A stretch of 64,000 bases of DNA, from positions 1 to 64,000 of the forward strand of contig JBJETT010000008.1 in NCBI GenBank assembly GCA_051883455.1, in the 5' to 3' direction. Both the position numbers and the translations under genes were made by a program. Of this stretch, positions 41,282-50,499 are shown piece after piece. A model generated the notes under the pieces. The model worked only from the letters and a program-made list of their open reading frames with translations, had not been told where the DNA came from and ran no database searches. This stretch comes from HGM11368 sp051883455. Its GTDB lineage: Bacteria > Bacillota > Clostridia > Christensenellales > UBA3700. Position 1 is the stretch's first letter; each line of letters starts with the position of its first letter.

Positions 41282-43579
41282 TCACTTATTCAAAACTTGA
41301 TACAGCTTACTACAATCAAGTTTCGTCCTTACCTCTCTATCAATAATTATAGCATTATTATCGTATTTTACAATACCCAAATCTACAAAAACAGCCATTG
41401 CAACGCAAAATTCTTCCCACGTCACGCCCTCGATGCCGATATTTTGGTACAAAGCATAATAGTCGCTATACGGCTTGGCTGCAAGTAGCGTTTTGACAGC
41501 GGTAAATACCTTACCAAGACCTGCATAGTCGAGCAACTTTTCTCGACAACGACGCAACATGATATCATTGTCCACTACCCAAACCCTAGCGTCTTTGGAT
41601 ATTTGCATATTAGCCGTAATAGCGTCTCCAAGCGGTCTTTCTAGCAACACTATATCGTTGTAATAAGAGAGATTGACGTTGACGTTAGGATTGTAGATGA
41701 GCCTATTGTATGGACAATCGCTATCGCAAAAGCCGTTGTTTACCCTCAATTTAGCAATAATTCGAGGACCTATCGACTTGAGAGTATCGTAGTCGTAACA
41801 CAAATAACACGTGCCGTATCTGGTATTAGCTATGCCGTCAAAGGCGTGCGCCTTATCAATGCTTTGGGGTTGTATTTGACTCTGCGACTTGTGCACGCTA
41901 TTCATGACGTAGTTGGCAACGCCCATATCGCAATCCACGTCGTTGCAAGTGACGTTGAGGACGTTTACTTGCAAAGTTTCGGTATTTTTGAAGACGTTGA
42001 CGGATAGAGCAAACCTAACGTTCTTTATTGCCGAGCTATTGAGCAAGCTCAACTTGTCAATAGCCGAAAAAGCCAAAAAGTCACAGTCGTTCTTACGATA
42101 TTTTAGGTGTTCGCCGTTGCCTATCGGAACAAAATCACAACTGCCAAGGTCGGTAGTAAATGTCACCTCTCTATTGCCCTCGCCGTACGGCTCGAGATAG
42201 GCAAGCTGCTTGGCAAACTCAAGGTCAAAGCTGTCAAGCCGACAAAATGCCTCAACCTTTGGCTCAAAAGCTTGGCTCGATATAGTCGCTCTGGCAAAGG
42301 CGTTGATACGTCTTACAAATTCCGCTACGTTTTCTTCCTTTAGCGAAAGACCGCAAGCCATCTTGTGTCCGCCGAATTTGAGCAAGATATCCGAGCAAGC
42401 CGATACGCAATCGAGGATATTGACGCCTTCGACGCTTCTGCCCGAACCCTTGACTACGTCCTTATTCTTGGTAAGAAGTATAACGGGACGATTGAACTCA
42501 CTGACTAGCCTTGCGCTGGCTATGCCCAAAATGCCGTCGTCCCAATATTTGTCGTACAATACTATGATAGGATTGTCCTCGAAGTCAAATCCTATCAGCC
42601 TATCGTCGCACAAGCTAGCAAGGTCCGTGGTCATGGTTTGTCTAAGGTCGTTGAGCTTTTCTATCTCGTCAATAAGGTTGCTAAGTACGAAAGTATCGTT
42701 GCTTATGAATAGCTCAACTACCGGATTGGCGTCTTGCAGTCTACCGACGCTGTTGATGCGAGGCGCAATCTTAAAGCTGACGTCACTAGACTTGACTGCC
42801 CCTTTTACGCACCTATCCACCAGCATCTTGATACCCTTTCGATATCCGCGATTGATGAGCATCAAGCCGTAATATACGATAATACGGTTATCTTCTACGA
42901 GTGGCACGATATCGGCAACGGTAGCGATTGCGGCAATGTCGTAGTACTTTTTACTCTCTTGCACGCCCGCCAAAGCCTCGACGAGTCTGAGGGCTACGCC
43001 CGCACCGCACAACTCTCTGAAGCAGCCTTGCGATAGCTTTGGATTGAAAATATCACACTCGGGAAGCTCGGCAATGGGCTCGTGGTGGTCGGTAACAACC
43101 ACGTCGATACCTAGCACCTCTTGAGCGTACTGCACCTCGTTTTTTGAAGAAATGCCACAGTCTACGGTGATGATTAGGTCGGGGAAGCTTTGCTCGGCAA
43201 TACTCTCTAGCGCCTCTATACTCAAGCCGTAGCCGTGGGTATGTCTACTTGGTAAAAAGTAGGACACGTCAACTCCGCGCGCTCTCAGGTGAAGATACAA
43301 GATACTTACACCGCAAATTCCGTCGCAGTCATAGTCGCCGTACAGTACGACTTTTTCGCGATTGTCAATGGCACGTCTTATTCTTTCGACCACGCCCTCA
43401 AGCCCAACGTACTTGTCTAGTGGCGTCATATCGGCTTGTTTTGGATACAAAAAAGCCTCAGCCTTGTCAAGTGTGTCAATATTGCGAGATACTAAAATAT
43501 CGGCAATTACCTTGTCAAGACCAAAACGAGAGGCTATTTGCCCCGCGATTACGTCCTTATCCATATCGCTTGAAGTCAT
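41282..43579 (-). CDS. recJ: Single-stranded-DNA-specific exonuclease RecJ
   Basis: A 765-residue 5'-3' exonuclease. The DHH domain has LYGDYDCDGICGVSILYLHL, DLIITVDCGISS and VVTDHHEP. The DHHA1 part contains VILLTKNKDVVKGSGRSVEGVNILDCVSACSDILLKFGGHKMACGLSL. The C-terminal 200 residues are the low-conservation extension seen in clostridial and Bacillus RecJ. AGGA precedes the ATG. Confidence 0.94.
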   Translation of the reverse strand: MTSSDMDKDVIAGQIASRFGLDKVIADILVSRNIDTLDKAEAFLYPKQADMTPLDKYVGLEGVVERIRRAIDNREKVVLYGDYDCDGICGVSILYLHLRARGVDVSYFLPSRHTHGYGLSIEALESIAEQSFPDLIITVDCGISSKNEVQYAQEVLGIDVVVTDHHEPIAELPECDIFNPKLSQGCFRELCGAGVALRLVEALAGVQESKKYYDIAAIATVADIVPLVEDNRIIVYYGLMLINRGYRKGIKMLVDRCVKGAVKSSDVSFKIAPRINSVGRLQDANPVVELFISNDTFVLSNLIDEIEKLNDLRQTMTTDLASLCDDRLIGFDFEDNPIIVLYDKYWDDGILGIASARLVSEFNRPVILLTKNKDVVKGSGRSVEGVNILDCVSACSDILLKFGGHKMACGLSLKEENVAEFVRRINAFARATISSQAFEPKVEAFCRLDSFDLEFAKQLAYLEPYGEGNREVTFTTDLGSCDFVPIGNGEHLKYRKNDCDFLAFSAIDKLSLLNSSAIKNVRFALSVNVFKNTETLQVNVLNVTCNDVDCDMGVANYVMNSVHKSQSQIQPQSIDKAHAFDGIANTRYGTCYLCYDYDTLKSIGPRIIAKLRVNNGFCDSDCPYNRLIYNPNVNVNLSYYNDIVLLERPLGDAITANMQISKDARVWVVDNDIMLRRCREKLLDYAGLGKVFTAVKTLLAAKPYSDYYALYQNIGIEGVTWEEFCVAMAVFVDLGIVKYDNNAIIIDREVRTKLDCSKLYQVLNK

Positions 43580-43599
43580 AGTTTTTCCTTGATATTATC

Positions 43600-43625
43600 A
43601 AAAGAGGGTTGCGTTGCAACCCTCT
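43600..43625 (-). terminator. Intrinsic terminator after secF
   Basis: Perfect 10-bp stem AGAGGGTTGC/GCAACCCTCT with a three-base loop and TTT-rich tail on the minus strand. Confidence 0.8.
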
Positions 43626-43642
43626 AAGTTAGTTGTGTCAGG

Positions 43643-44755
43643 TTACATACCTGCGTATTGTTTTTTGCCGGTAGTAATCTTCTTTTTGTCGACTTTGGAC
43701 TTGTCGTACGCGTTCTTCATCAAGCAGTATAGCGACGGTGCGATAACAAGCGAAGAATAGAAGCCTGCGATGAGTCCGAAGATAACAGGCAACGCAAATT
43801 CTCTAACGCTCGAAGCGCCCAAAATCGCGAAGATTACGATAGAAATCATAGTCGTAATCGTGGTGTTGACGGAACGAGAGAAGGTATCCCATATCGACTT
43901 GTCAACGATTGCGTTGTTGTTGAGAGCCATAGACTTGGACAAGGTCTTTTCGTTTTTCATATTCTCTCTCACACGGTCGAATACGACGATGGTGTTGTTG
44001 ATAGAATAAGATACGATAGTAATCATTGCGGCGATAAAGGCACTGTTGACTTGCACTCTAAAGATGATAGTCAAGCAAACCATCATCAAAACGTCATGCG
44101 CAATGGCAATGATAGCCGCCAAGCCACTCCAAATCTCAAATCTAATAATGATATATATAAGAATGAGCACGAGAGTGACGAGCAAGGAAATGAGAGCCGT
44201 TTGAATGAGCTTAGCCGAAGCCGTTGCACCGATATAGCTCATGTCTACCTTGACAGAGTCGTAGCCGTTGTCGTCGGAATATATACTTTGAAGTTGCTCT
44301 TTGATAAGCTCGTTGCGATAGTTGGTGATAGCGTTGTCCTTGTCAAAGGTCTTAGACACGTTGTCGTATTTGACTATGATGGACATATTCTCGCCCACGT
44401 CGGACTTTTGAGAATAGCTGATAGAACCTACAGCCGCGTTGGCAGGAAGGTTTACGCCGTTGGCAACCGCGTATTCTGCCGTTTTGTTTGCAATATCTTC
44501 ACTCTTGATGACGTCCTCAATCTTGTTAAGATGAGAGTTGAAACCGTCGTTAGAGCCAAGCTCGCCTTCTCCAAGCACTATGGTGATAACCGAACCGCCC
44601 GAGAAGTCGATACCAATATTCATACCCTTACTGAAGTCTTTTTGACTAATTGCCACACCCGCAAATACGATAATTGCGATGAGCAAAACGGCAAAAGGAA
44701 CTACTACCCAAATTCTCCATTTATTGGTAATGGAAGTACCGTACAATTTGTTCAT
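43643..44755 (-). CDS. secF: Protein translocase subunit SecF
   Basis: A 370-residue membrane protein that, with SecD, uses the proton motive force to pull exported proteins. GIDFSGGSVITI is the periplasmic-domain entry motif. Six helices with SINNTIVVFDRVREN and TTITTMISIVIFAILGASSVREFALPV match the family. GGAGG precedes the ATG, two bases after secD. Confidence 0.96.
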   Translation of the reverse strand: MNKLYGTSITNKWRIWVVVPFAVLLIAIIVFAGVAISQKDFSKGMNIGIDFSGGSVITIVLGEGELGSNDGFNSHLNKIEDVIKSEDIANKTAEYAVANGVNLPANAAVGSISYSQKSDVGENMSIIVKYDNVSKTFDKDNAITNYRNELIKEQLQSIYSDDNGYDSVKVDMSYIGATASAKLIQTALISLLVTLVLILIYIIIRFEIWSGLAAIIAIAHDVLMMVCLTIIFRVQVNSAFIAAMITIVSYSINNTIVVFDRVRENMKNEKTLSKSMALNNNAIVDKSIWDTFSRSVNTTITTMISIVIFAILGASSVREFALPVIFGLIAGFYSSLVIAPSLYCLMKNAYDKSKVDKKKITTGKKQYAGM

Positions 44756-44756
44756 A

Positions 44757-46145
44757 TTACTTTACCTCCTCTGCCAATGCAGGCTCGCTTGCAACGCCTG
44801 CGTAAGATTTGAGCGCAAACTTAGGAGCGTCCTCTTCTTTGAACCATACCATTATGCAACTGAGTAGCAATCTGGTGAGGAACAAGGAAGAAAGCATCGA
44901 CAAAATTATACCTACGAGCAAGGTTATGCCAAAGCCCTTGATAGAAGCCGCGCCGACGATGATAAGCACGATAGCACCGATAATGGTCGTTACGTTACCG
45001 TCGATGATTGCGCCGTACGACCTCTTAAAGCCGTTGGTAACTGCCGTACGCATCATTTTGCCCGCTCTATGCTCTTCTTTGATTCTTTCAAAGATAATTA
45101 CGTTGGCGTCGACTGCCATACCTATGGACAACAGCACGCCTGCAATACCACTAAGGGTAAGCTGTACCCATGGCAATATAGCAAGTAGGAACACGTAAGT
45201 GAGTGAGTAGTAGATAAGCGACAAAGACGAAGCCACGCCCATCATACGATAGATAATGCAAAGATAAATTATAATGAGAGCCAAACCTACGATTCCCGCG
45301 ATGACGCCTGCTTTGATTGCGTTGGTGCCGAGGGTTGCGGTGATGGTGTTGGACTCACTCATCTTGAGGGTGAGTGGGAAAGAACCTGCTTGAATCTTGA
45401 CAGCCAATTCGTATGCTTGTTCGTAAGTGTAGTTGCCCGAGATAGATGCGTTGCCTCCCGAAATGGTGGAAGATACTTGCGGAGCAATTACCTCTTCTTT
45501 GTTGATATAGATACCGATACGCTTGGAGGTGGAAGAGCTTGCTTCGGCAGTTGCGTCGGCAAACTTCTTAGCGCCCTTGCTGGTAAACTTGAGAGCAACT
45601 TCGTAACTACCGCTTTCGCTGTTGTAGGTTACGCCCGTCTGCGCGATATCTTTACCGGTGATTGGGTCGTCGTAAGAAACGCCTGCACCTTGAGAATACT
45701 CGCCTTCGTACTTCTTAAATTCCAAGCTTGCAGGACGACCTATCAAATCGAAAATTCTATCCGGGTCGTCTACGTCAGGAACTTCTACTCTTATACGATT
45801 GTCATAAGTGGTAACTTGAGCTTCGGTGTAACCCTTTTCTACCAACAAGCTCTCCAAACTAGAGCGAGTACCTTCGATAAGACGATCTCTCTCGTCGCTT
45901 TCGAGGTCTGCCCATTTACGCTCTACGCCCGCGTCGGTCGTGTCGATTACTGCGTTCTGGTCGACGTCGAATACGGCGTATGCGCCACCGCTAAGGTCAA
46001 GACCGAGTTTGATTGTCTTAGGAAATGCGATGTAGTTGTAAATGCCTAGTTCTCCGTTGTCGAGAGAAACGAAAGCAAATACACCGCCCAAGATAACCAA
46101 TACAGTAAATATAGATAAAATCACTATTGATTTTTTCTTGTTCAC
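44757..46145 (-). CDS. secD: Protein translocase subunit SecD
   Basis: A 462-residue SecD. LGLDLSGGAYAVFDV opens the large P1 domain (about 45-270). The membrane half has SEGRVISNDAG-like and LSGIAGVLLSIGMAVDANVIIFERIKEE followed by RSYGAIIDGNVTTIIGAIVL. The GTG at 46145 (VNKKKSIV) has GGAGG nine bases upstream; the frame is open to 46256 but that part would contain the promoter region. Adjacent secF is separate, not fused. Confidence 0.96.
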   Translation of the reverse strand: MNKKKSIVILSIFTVLVILGGVFAFVSLDNGELGIYNYIAFPKTIKLGLDLSGGAYAVFDVDQNAVIDTTDAGVERKWADLESDERDRLIEGTRSSLESLLVEKGYTEAQVTTYDNRIRVEVPDVDDPDRIFDLIGRPASLEFKKYEGEYSQGAGVSYDDPITGKDIAQTGVTYNSESGSYEVALKFTSKGAKKFADATAEASSSTSKRIGIYINKEEVIAPQVSSTISGGNASISGNYTYEQAYELAVKIQAGSFPLTLKMSESNTITATLGTNAIKAGVIAGIVGLALIIIYLCIIYRMMGVASSLSLIYYSLTYVFLLAILPWVQLTLSGIAGVLLSIGMAVDANVIIFERIKEEHRAGKMMRTAVTNGFKRSYGAIIDGNVTTIIGAIVLIIVGAASIKGFGITLLVGIILSMLSSLFLTRLLLSCIMVWFKEEDAPKFALKSYAGVASEPALAEEVK

Positions 46146-46215
46146 CTTGTGTTGCCTCCTAATATTTGTCAACTCTACATATAGTCCGATAGGACATAAT
46201 AATTTAGTCTTTTTT

Positions 46216-46244
46216 ATTATATATTTATATAATATTATTGTCAA
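46216..46244 (-). promoter_or_regulatory. Consensus promoter of secDF
   Basis: The minus strand has TTGACA (46239-46244), 17 bases and TATAAT (46216-46221), both matching consensus exactly. The leader before the GTG is about 65 bases. Confidence 0.85.
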
Positions 46245-46314
46245 TAACTTTGACAAAATAAAGGGGCAACGATTGAATTTTTCTCAAAAAATTTTATAAA
46301 TTAGTATATATAAA

Positions 46315-46352
46315 AACAAAAATACGCTTCTCGCATATAACGAAAAGCGTAT
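46315..46352 (-). terminator. Intrinsic terminator after scfB
   Basis: 12-bp stem (ATACGCTTTTCG with CGAGAAGCGTAT, one wobble pair) and a T-rich tail on the minus strand. Confidence 0.85.
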
Positions 46353-46397
46353 ATCGTCAAAATAATGTCTTATTTACTCGGCTACCGACGTAGGTCG

Positions 46398-47756
46398 TTA
46401 CTCTTGTGCCCCTTCGATTGCGGATATGGCAAGCGAAAGTTCAAAACGCTTGCGCATCATAGCGCAACTGATAGCGTAAGGCTTGTCCATAGAGCCTGCG
46501 TAGTTGAGATTGTTGGCTACGCAACCGCCGCTACAATAGTATTTGGCAATACAATCGGCGCAATCGGGCTTGTTGGTAACGATATTCTTAGCAAACCTAA
46601 GTGACACGTCCATATCAATATCACCATCAAAGACGTTGCCCATTTTGTAGCCTTCCTTTTCGGCAAATTGGTGGCAAGGATAGAGGCTTCCGTCAGGCGT
46701 TACGGCAAGATATTCGCAACCCGAGCCACAACCCGTCAAACGCTTGATTACGCAAGGTCCGCCCTCCAGGTCTATCATAAAGTGGAAAAAGTTGAACCAC
46801 TTGTCGCCCTTGCGTCTGTCTATATAAATCTCGGCGAGCTTGTCGTACTGCTCCAAAATGCGTGGAAGGTGCTCCTCCTTGATAGCAAGGTCGGGGATAT
46901 CCGTAACGACCGGCTCTAGCGATATTTGGTCAAAGCCCGCGTCATTGAGAGCCACCACGTCGTCCGCAAAATCAAGGTTGAGCGCGGTAAAAGTGCCTCT
47001 CACGTAGTAGGACTTGTCACCACGCACGCTTCTAAATTTTTGCGCATTTTTGAGGATAACGTCGTAGCACTCTTTGCCGTTGACTGCCTTACGCACGGCA
47101 TTGTGCACGCAAGGTCTGCCGTCGATACTCAGTACGACGTTGCTCATCTCTTTGTTGAGCCAATCTATGGTCTTATCGTTTAGAAGCACGCAGTTGGTGG
47201 TCATGGTAAAGGAAAAGGTCTTACCGCTCTCCTGCTCTCTGCTTCTCGCGTAGTCCACTATGCCCTTGACCACGTCGAGGTTCATCAAAGGCTCGCCACC
47301 GAAGAAGTCAATCTCAAGGTTGCGTCTTTTGCCACTATGAGCTATGAGGAAGTCCACCGCCTTGCAACCTACTTCCAAAGACATATACGCCCTGTCCGTC
47401 GTGTGATAAGTGCCCTCGTCGGCAAAGCAATATCTACACCTTAGATTGCAGTCGTGACAAATATGCAAGCATAGGGCTTTGATTTCGCCCACGCGTTTTT
47501 GCGTTTGGGTAACGGTGCAAGGGCTATCGAGCACGCCTTGTTCGACGAGGACGTCGAGTTCCGCGTTGACCTCCCCTATAGTCGCACTATCTAGTTTGGC
47601 AAAATCGTCTTTTTCTTGGTCTGTCATATCTTCGCCGAAACGATTTTTGACAACTAAAAAAGCGACATAATCCACGTTATGTAGACTGCCACTTTCTTTG
47701 TCCCAAACAAAATAGTACGCCCTCTTGTGATAATTAAAACTAAAAGAATGCGTCAT
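46398..47756 (-). CDS. scfB: SCIFF peptide radical-SAM maturase
   Basis: A 452-residue radical-SAM/SPASM enzyme. An N-terminal peptide-recognition region (1-95) precedes the SAM motif CNLRCRYCFADEG at about residue 105. FFGGEPLMN follows. The C-terminal SPASM domain has Cys in CVIKRLTGCGSGCEY, YPCHQF and CADCIAKYYCSGGC. The family installs Cys-to-Thr thioether crosslinks in the SCIFF peptide. The precursor gene lies directly upstream (47775-47948). The natural product's role is unknown. Confidence 0.93.
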   Translation of the reverse strand: MTHSFSFNYHKRAYYFVWDKESGSLHNVDYVAFLVVKNRFGEDMTDQEKDDFAKLDSATIGEVNAELDVLVEQGVLDSPCTVTQTQKRVGEIKALCLHICHDCNLRCRYCFADEGTYHTTDRAYMSLEVGCKAVDFLIAHSGKRRNLEIDFFGGEPLMNLDVVKGIVDYARSREQESGKTFSFTMTTNCVLLNDKTIDWLNKEMSNVVLSIDGRPCVHNAVRKAVNGKECYDVILKNAQKFRSVRGDKSYYVRGTFTALNLDFADDVVALNDAGFDQISLEPVVTDIPDLAIKEEHLPRILEQYDKLAEIYIDRRKGDKWFNFFHFMIDLEGGPCVIKRLTGCGSGCEYLAVTPDGSLYPCHQFAEKEGYKMGNVFDGDIDMDVSLRFAKNIVTNKPDCADCIAKYYCSGGCVANNLNYAGSMDKPYAISCAMMRKRFELSLAISAIEGAQE

Positions 47757-47774
47757 TTTGTACCTAATTGTCGC

Positions 47775-47948
47775 TTACAGCAAAGGTTTCTTTGGCGAAT
47801 TTACTTTTTCTTCTCTGTTTTTGCAAGATTGGTTGCCTACGGTGCAAGAAGTTTTGCAAGCCGATTGACAGCTAGATTGACACTCACCGCAACCGATGTT
47901 GCCGGACTTTTTCATACCATTGTTTACGATAGAATTAATATGTTTCAT
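47775..47948 (-). CDS. scfA: SCIFF (six-cysteine) RiPP precursor peptide
   Basis: A 57-residue peptide. The leader MKHINSIVNNGMKKSGNIG is followed by a core with exactly six Cys (residues 20, 23, 27, 31, 35, 42) including CQSACKTSCTVGNQSC, the highly conserved SCIFF signature with the crosslinked Thr in the last interval. GGAGG lies four bases before the ATG. It has its own promoter (47981-48009). scfB follows 18 bases downstream. Confidence 0.95.
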   Translation of the reverse strand: MKHINSIVNNGMKKSGNIGCGECQSSCQSACKTSCTVGNQSCKNREEKVNSPKKPLL

Positions 47949-47980
47949 AATGCCTCCGTCAAGGTTATTTATTTACTGAT

Positions 47981-48009
47981 ATTTTATATCATTTTATACG
48001 GTTTGGCAA
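47981..48009 (-). promoter_or_regulatory. Promoter of scfAB
   Basis: TTGCCA (48004-48009), 17 bases and TAAAAT (47981-47986) on the minus strand, with a leader of about 25 bases to the scfA start. Confidence 0.65.
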
Positions 48010-48067
48010 GTACTTTTTTACAATAACTTATTTTAGCGGTTTTTGTCGCAATTTTTAGTGGTTTTTC

Positions 48068-48457
48068 TCAAACCGTGCTCGGCTTTTTGACGTTGACGAC
48101 AACCACAGCGCTGATAATGCCGGCAATTATTCCGCATAAGAAATCGACAAGTTTTAGCGTATTTACACTTAGCGAGCCCGCAAGCAGTCCAAACACCAAA
48201 AAGGACGTCAAAACGTATATCACCCCGATAAGAAGTCCCTTGACTATGCCGTAGCGCGTGCTTTTGACACCCAAAAAACTGCCTACCGCCACGCTGATAA
48301 TTCTCACGGCAATGTTCACCCCGTCGATTACCCCGTCCGACACGTTGACGAACTTGAGCACTATCGCAAACACCAGAGTAAGCAAAACCGATATAAGGAC
48401 GGCAATCACACCGCCCAATACCACGTCCAAAATATCCCTTGCACTTAATTTTTTCAT
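48068..48457 (-). CDS. TIGR04086-type small membrane protein
   Basis: A 129-residue protein with four predicted transmembrane helices (about 8-35, 45-65, 70-92, 95-120). The pattern of four short hydrophobic helices and the position between yajC and scfA match the TIGR04086 family of Clostridia. The function is unknown; the co-occurrence hints at a link with SCIFF or Sec export. The ATG at 48457 has GGGGGAG upstream. Confidence 0.8.
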   Translation of the reverse strand: MKKLSARDILDVVLGGVIAVLISVLLTLVFAIVLKFVNVSDGVIDGVNIAVRIISVAVGSFLGVKSTRYGIVKGLLIGVIYVLTSFLVFGLLAGSLSVNTLKLVDFLCGIIAGIISAVVVVNVKKPSTV

Positions 48458-48614
48458 ATACTCCCCCTGCCTCAATCTATGTCGAGGTGGGTGTAGATAT
48501 GATATCTAATTTATACTACTTTGAATATAACTGCAAATAAGCGCTATAGTAGCTGCAATGCCAAATTACGTAAAACTAATCAATTGCCGTTTCGTTGCCA
48601 AAGCTACCAAAAAC

Positions 48615-48640
48615 AAAAAACGGTGCAATCTCTTGCACCG
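48615..48640 (-). terminator. Intrinsic terminator after yajC
   Basis: Eight-base-pair stem CGGTGCAA/TTGCACCG with a four-base loop and TTTTTT on the minus strand. Confidence 0.92.
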
Positions 48641-48659
48641 CTATTTGTTATTTTGCCAA

Positions 48660-49157
48660 TTAGATTTCGTCTTTAGTCTCGGTCTCTACGACTTCTGCGT
48701 CAACGACCTCGGTTTCTTCGGCTTGGGCCTTTTTCTTGTCGGCTTTCTTTGCCTTCTTCTCGGCAAGTTTTGCCTCTGCCTCAACCTCGTCCTCTGCAAC
48801 GGCAACGTTTTCTTCAGGTTTTGCCTCTTCTACAACGCCCTCTGCCGAAGTGGTCATCGTGGTATAGATAGCCGACTTGTCGAGCACTACGGTAACCGAG
48901 CCGTCCTCGCTAGCGCTAAGGTCGAGCACGAAGCAGTTGCTTTGGTTGTCTATTGCTTTGATAACTCCCACGAAGCCACCAATGGTCTTAACCTTGGTGC
49001 CAACCTTGATAGAGTTCATCATTTCTTGAGCCTTCTTTTGTCTTTTCTTTTGAGGAATGATAGAAAGTAGCATCATACCAACCAACAAAACTGCCATTAC
49101 GATAAGCATAGTTATAGAGCTGGTTTGGGAAGAAGCTGCCAAAATTATATTATTCAT
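48660..49157 (-). CDS. yajC: Preprotein translocase subunit YajC
   Basis: A 165-residue SecDF-associated protein with one N-terminal helix (SSITMLIVMAVLLVGMMLL, about 14-33). The core is IIPQKKRQKKAQEMMNSIKVGTKVKTIGGFVGVIKAI. The last 60 residues are an acidic Glu/Ala/Lys tail absent from shorter YajC proteins. AGGAG precedes the ATG. It lies in the tgt-yajC order. Confidence 0.92.
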   Translation of the reverse strand: MNNIILAASSQTSSITMLIVMAVLLVGMMLLSIIPQKKRQKKAQEMMNSIKVGTKVKTIGGFVGVIKAIDNQSNCFVLDLSASEDGSVTVVLDKSAIYTTMTTSAEGVVEEAKPEENVAVAEDEVEAEAKLAEKKAKKADKKKAQAEETEVVDAEVVETETKDEI

Positions 49158-49286
49158 AACGTTCTCCTTTAATTTTCGTTTAGTTTATCTTAAACAATAT
49201 CTGCAAAAAAATCAACACATATTGCGTATTTTCTAAAAATATTAACAAAAATATTACACAATCGGCGGACTTTTTGTCGCAAAGCG

Positions 49287-50414
49287 TTATTTTCTTGCTC
49301 CGCCCTTGCCCCACTTGTATCTAGCGGTAAACTCACGATAAAAGTCGCCAAACCTATCTTCCATAATGGCTTGTCTGATATCTTCCATAAGCCTTGTCAA
49401 AAATCTTATGTTGTGAATGGATAGCAACTTGCCGCCCAAAATCTCGTCCGACTTGATGAGGTGTCTGATATAGGCTCTAGAGAAGTTGCGACAACAATAG
49501 CAGTCGCACCCCTCTTCTACAGGCGCAAAGTCCTCGGCAAAGTTGGCGTTGCGAATAGTCAAATTGCCGTCGCGAGTAAAGGCTGTGCCGTTGCGCGCCA
49601 TGCGGGTAGGCAAAACGCAGTCGAACATATCGATACCGCGCATAATGCCCTCGACTAGGCAGTCGGGACTACCCACGCCCATGAGATACCTAGGTTGGTC
49701 GTCGGGATAGTATGGTCTTAGCGTATCGAGCATCTCGTACATGACGGGCTTTGGCTCGCCCACCGACAGTCCGCCTATCGAAAAACCGCACTTGGCGTGC
49801 TCTAGCACCTTTTTGATAGACTCGATACGTAGGTCCTTGTACATATTGCCTTGCACTATCGGGAATAGCATTTGGTCCTCTCTTTGATGCGCCTTGACGC
49901 ACCTATCTAGCCAAAGATTGGTCCTTTTAAGTGCGGTTTTGGCTGTGGCGTAGTCGCTATTGCCCTCGGTACATTCGTCAAAAGCCATTATGATATCCGC
50001 GCCGAGCTTGTTCTCAACCTCTATTGCCTTTTCGGGGCTCATAAAGTGCTTGGAGCCGTCTATATACGAGGCAAAAGTCACGCCCTCGTCGGTGATTTTT
50101 CGCATAGCCGATAGCGAAAAAACTTGAAAGCCTCCGCTGTCGGTGAGAATTGGTTTATGCCACTGCATAAACTCGTGTAGTCCGCCCGCTTTGGCAACGA
50201 GATCCTCGCCCGGTCTTAGGTACAAGTGATAGGTATTGGCAAGTATAATCGAAGCCTTGGCTTCTTCCAAATCTCTCGGAGTCAGAGCTTTGACGGTGGC
50301 GTTGGTGCCTACGGGCATAAATACCGGCGTGATGATTTCGCCGTGCGGAGTGGTAAGTTTGCCCACTCTTGCGCCCGATTGCTTGCATACTTTGATTACT
50401 TCGTATTTGAACAT
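49287..50414 (-). CDS. tgt: Queuine tRNA-ribosyltransferase
   Basis: A 375-residue TIM-barrel enzyme that exchanges guanine-34 for a queuosine precursor in tRNAs with GUN anticodons. DSGGFQVFSL carries a catalytic Asp, VQGNMYKDLR and GGLSVGEP line the active site, and CDCYCCRNFSRAYIRHL plus the later His form the zinc site. AGGA precedes the ATG. Confidence 0.97.
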   Translation of the reverse strand: MFKYEVIKVCKQSGARVGKLTTPHGEIITPVFMPVGTNATVKALTPRDLEEAKASIILANTYHLYLRPGEDLVAKAGGLHEFMQWHKPILTDSGGFQVFSLSAMRKITDEGVTFASYIDGSKHFMSPEKAIEVENKLGADIIMAFDECTEGNSDYATAKTALKRTNLWLDRCVKAHQREDQMLFPIVQGNMYKDLRIESIKKVLEHAKCGFSIGGLSVGEPKPVMYEMLDTLRPYYPDDQPRYLMGVGSPDCLVEGIMRGIDMFDCVLPTRMARNGTAFTRDGNLTIRNANFAEDFAPVEEGCDCYCCRNFSRAYIRHLIKSDEILGGKLLSIHNIRFLTRLMEDIRQAIMEDRFGDFYREFTARYKWGKGGARK

Positions 50415-50499
50415 AAAATCCTTATGAGTATCGTTGATTTCTATTTTGCGTTGTTTGTGTATTTTGCGCTAACGGCAAGATTGTTGTATATAGTATTGC

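Noticed and set aside
46146..46256. Upstream extension of secD
   Set aside because: It would include the consensus promoter and leader. The GTG at 46145 has GGAGG and matches the SecD N-terminus.
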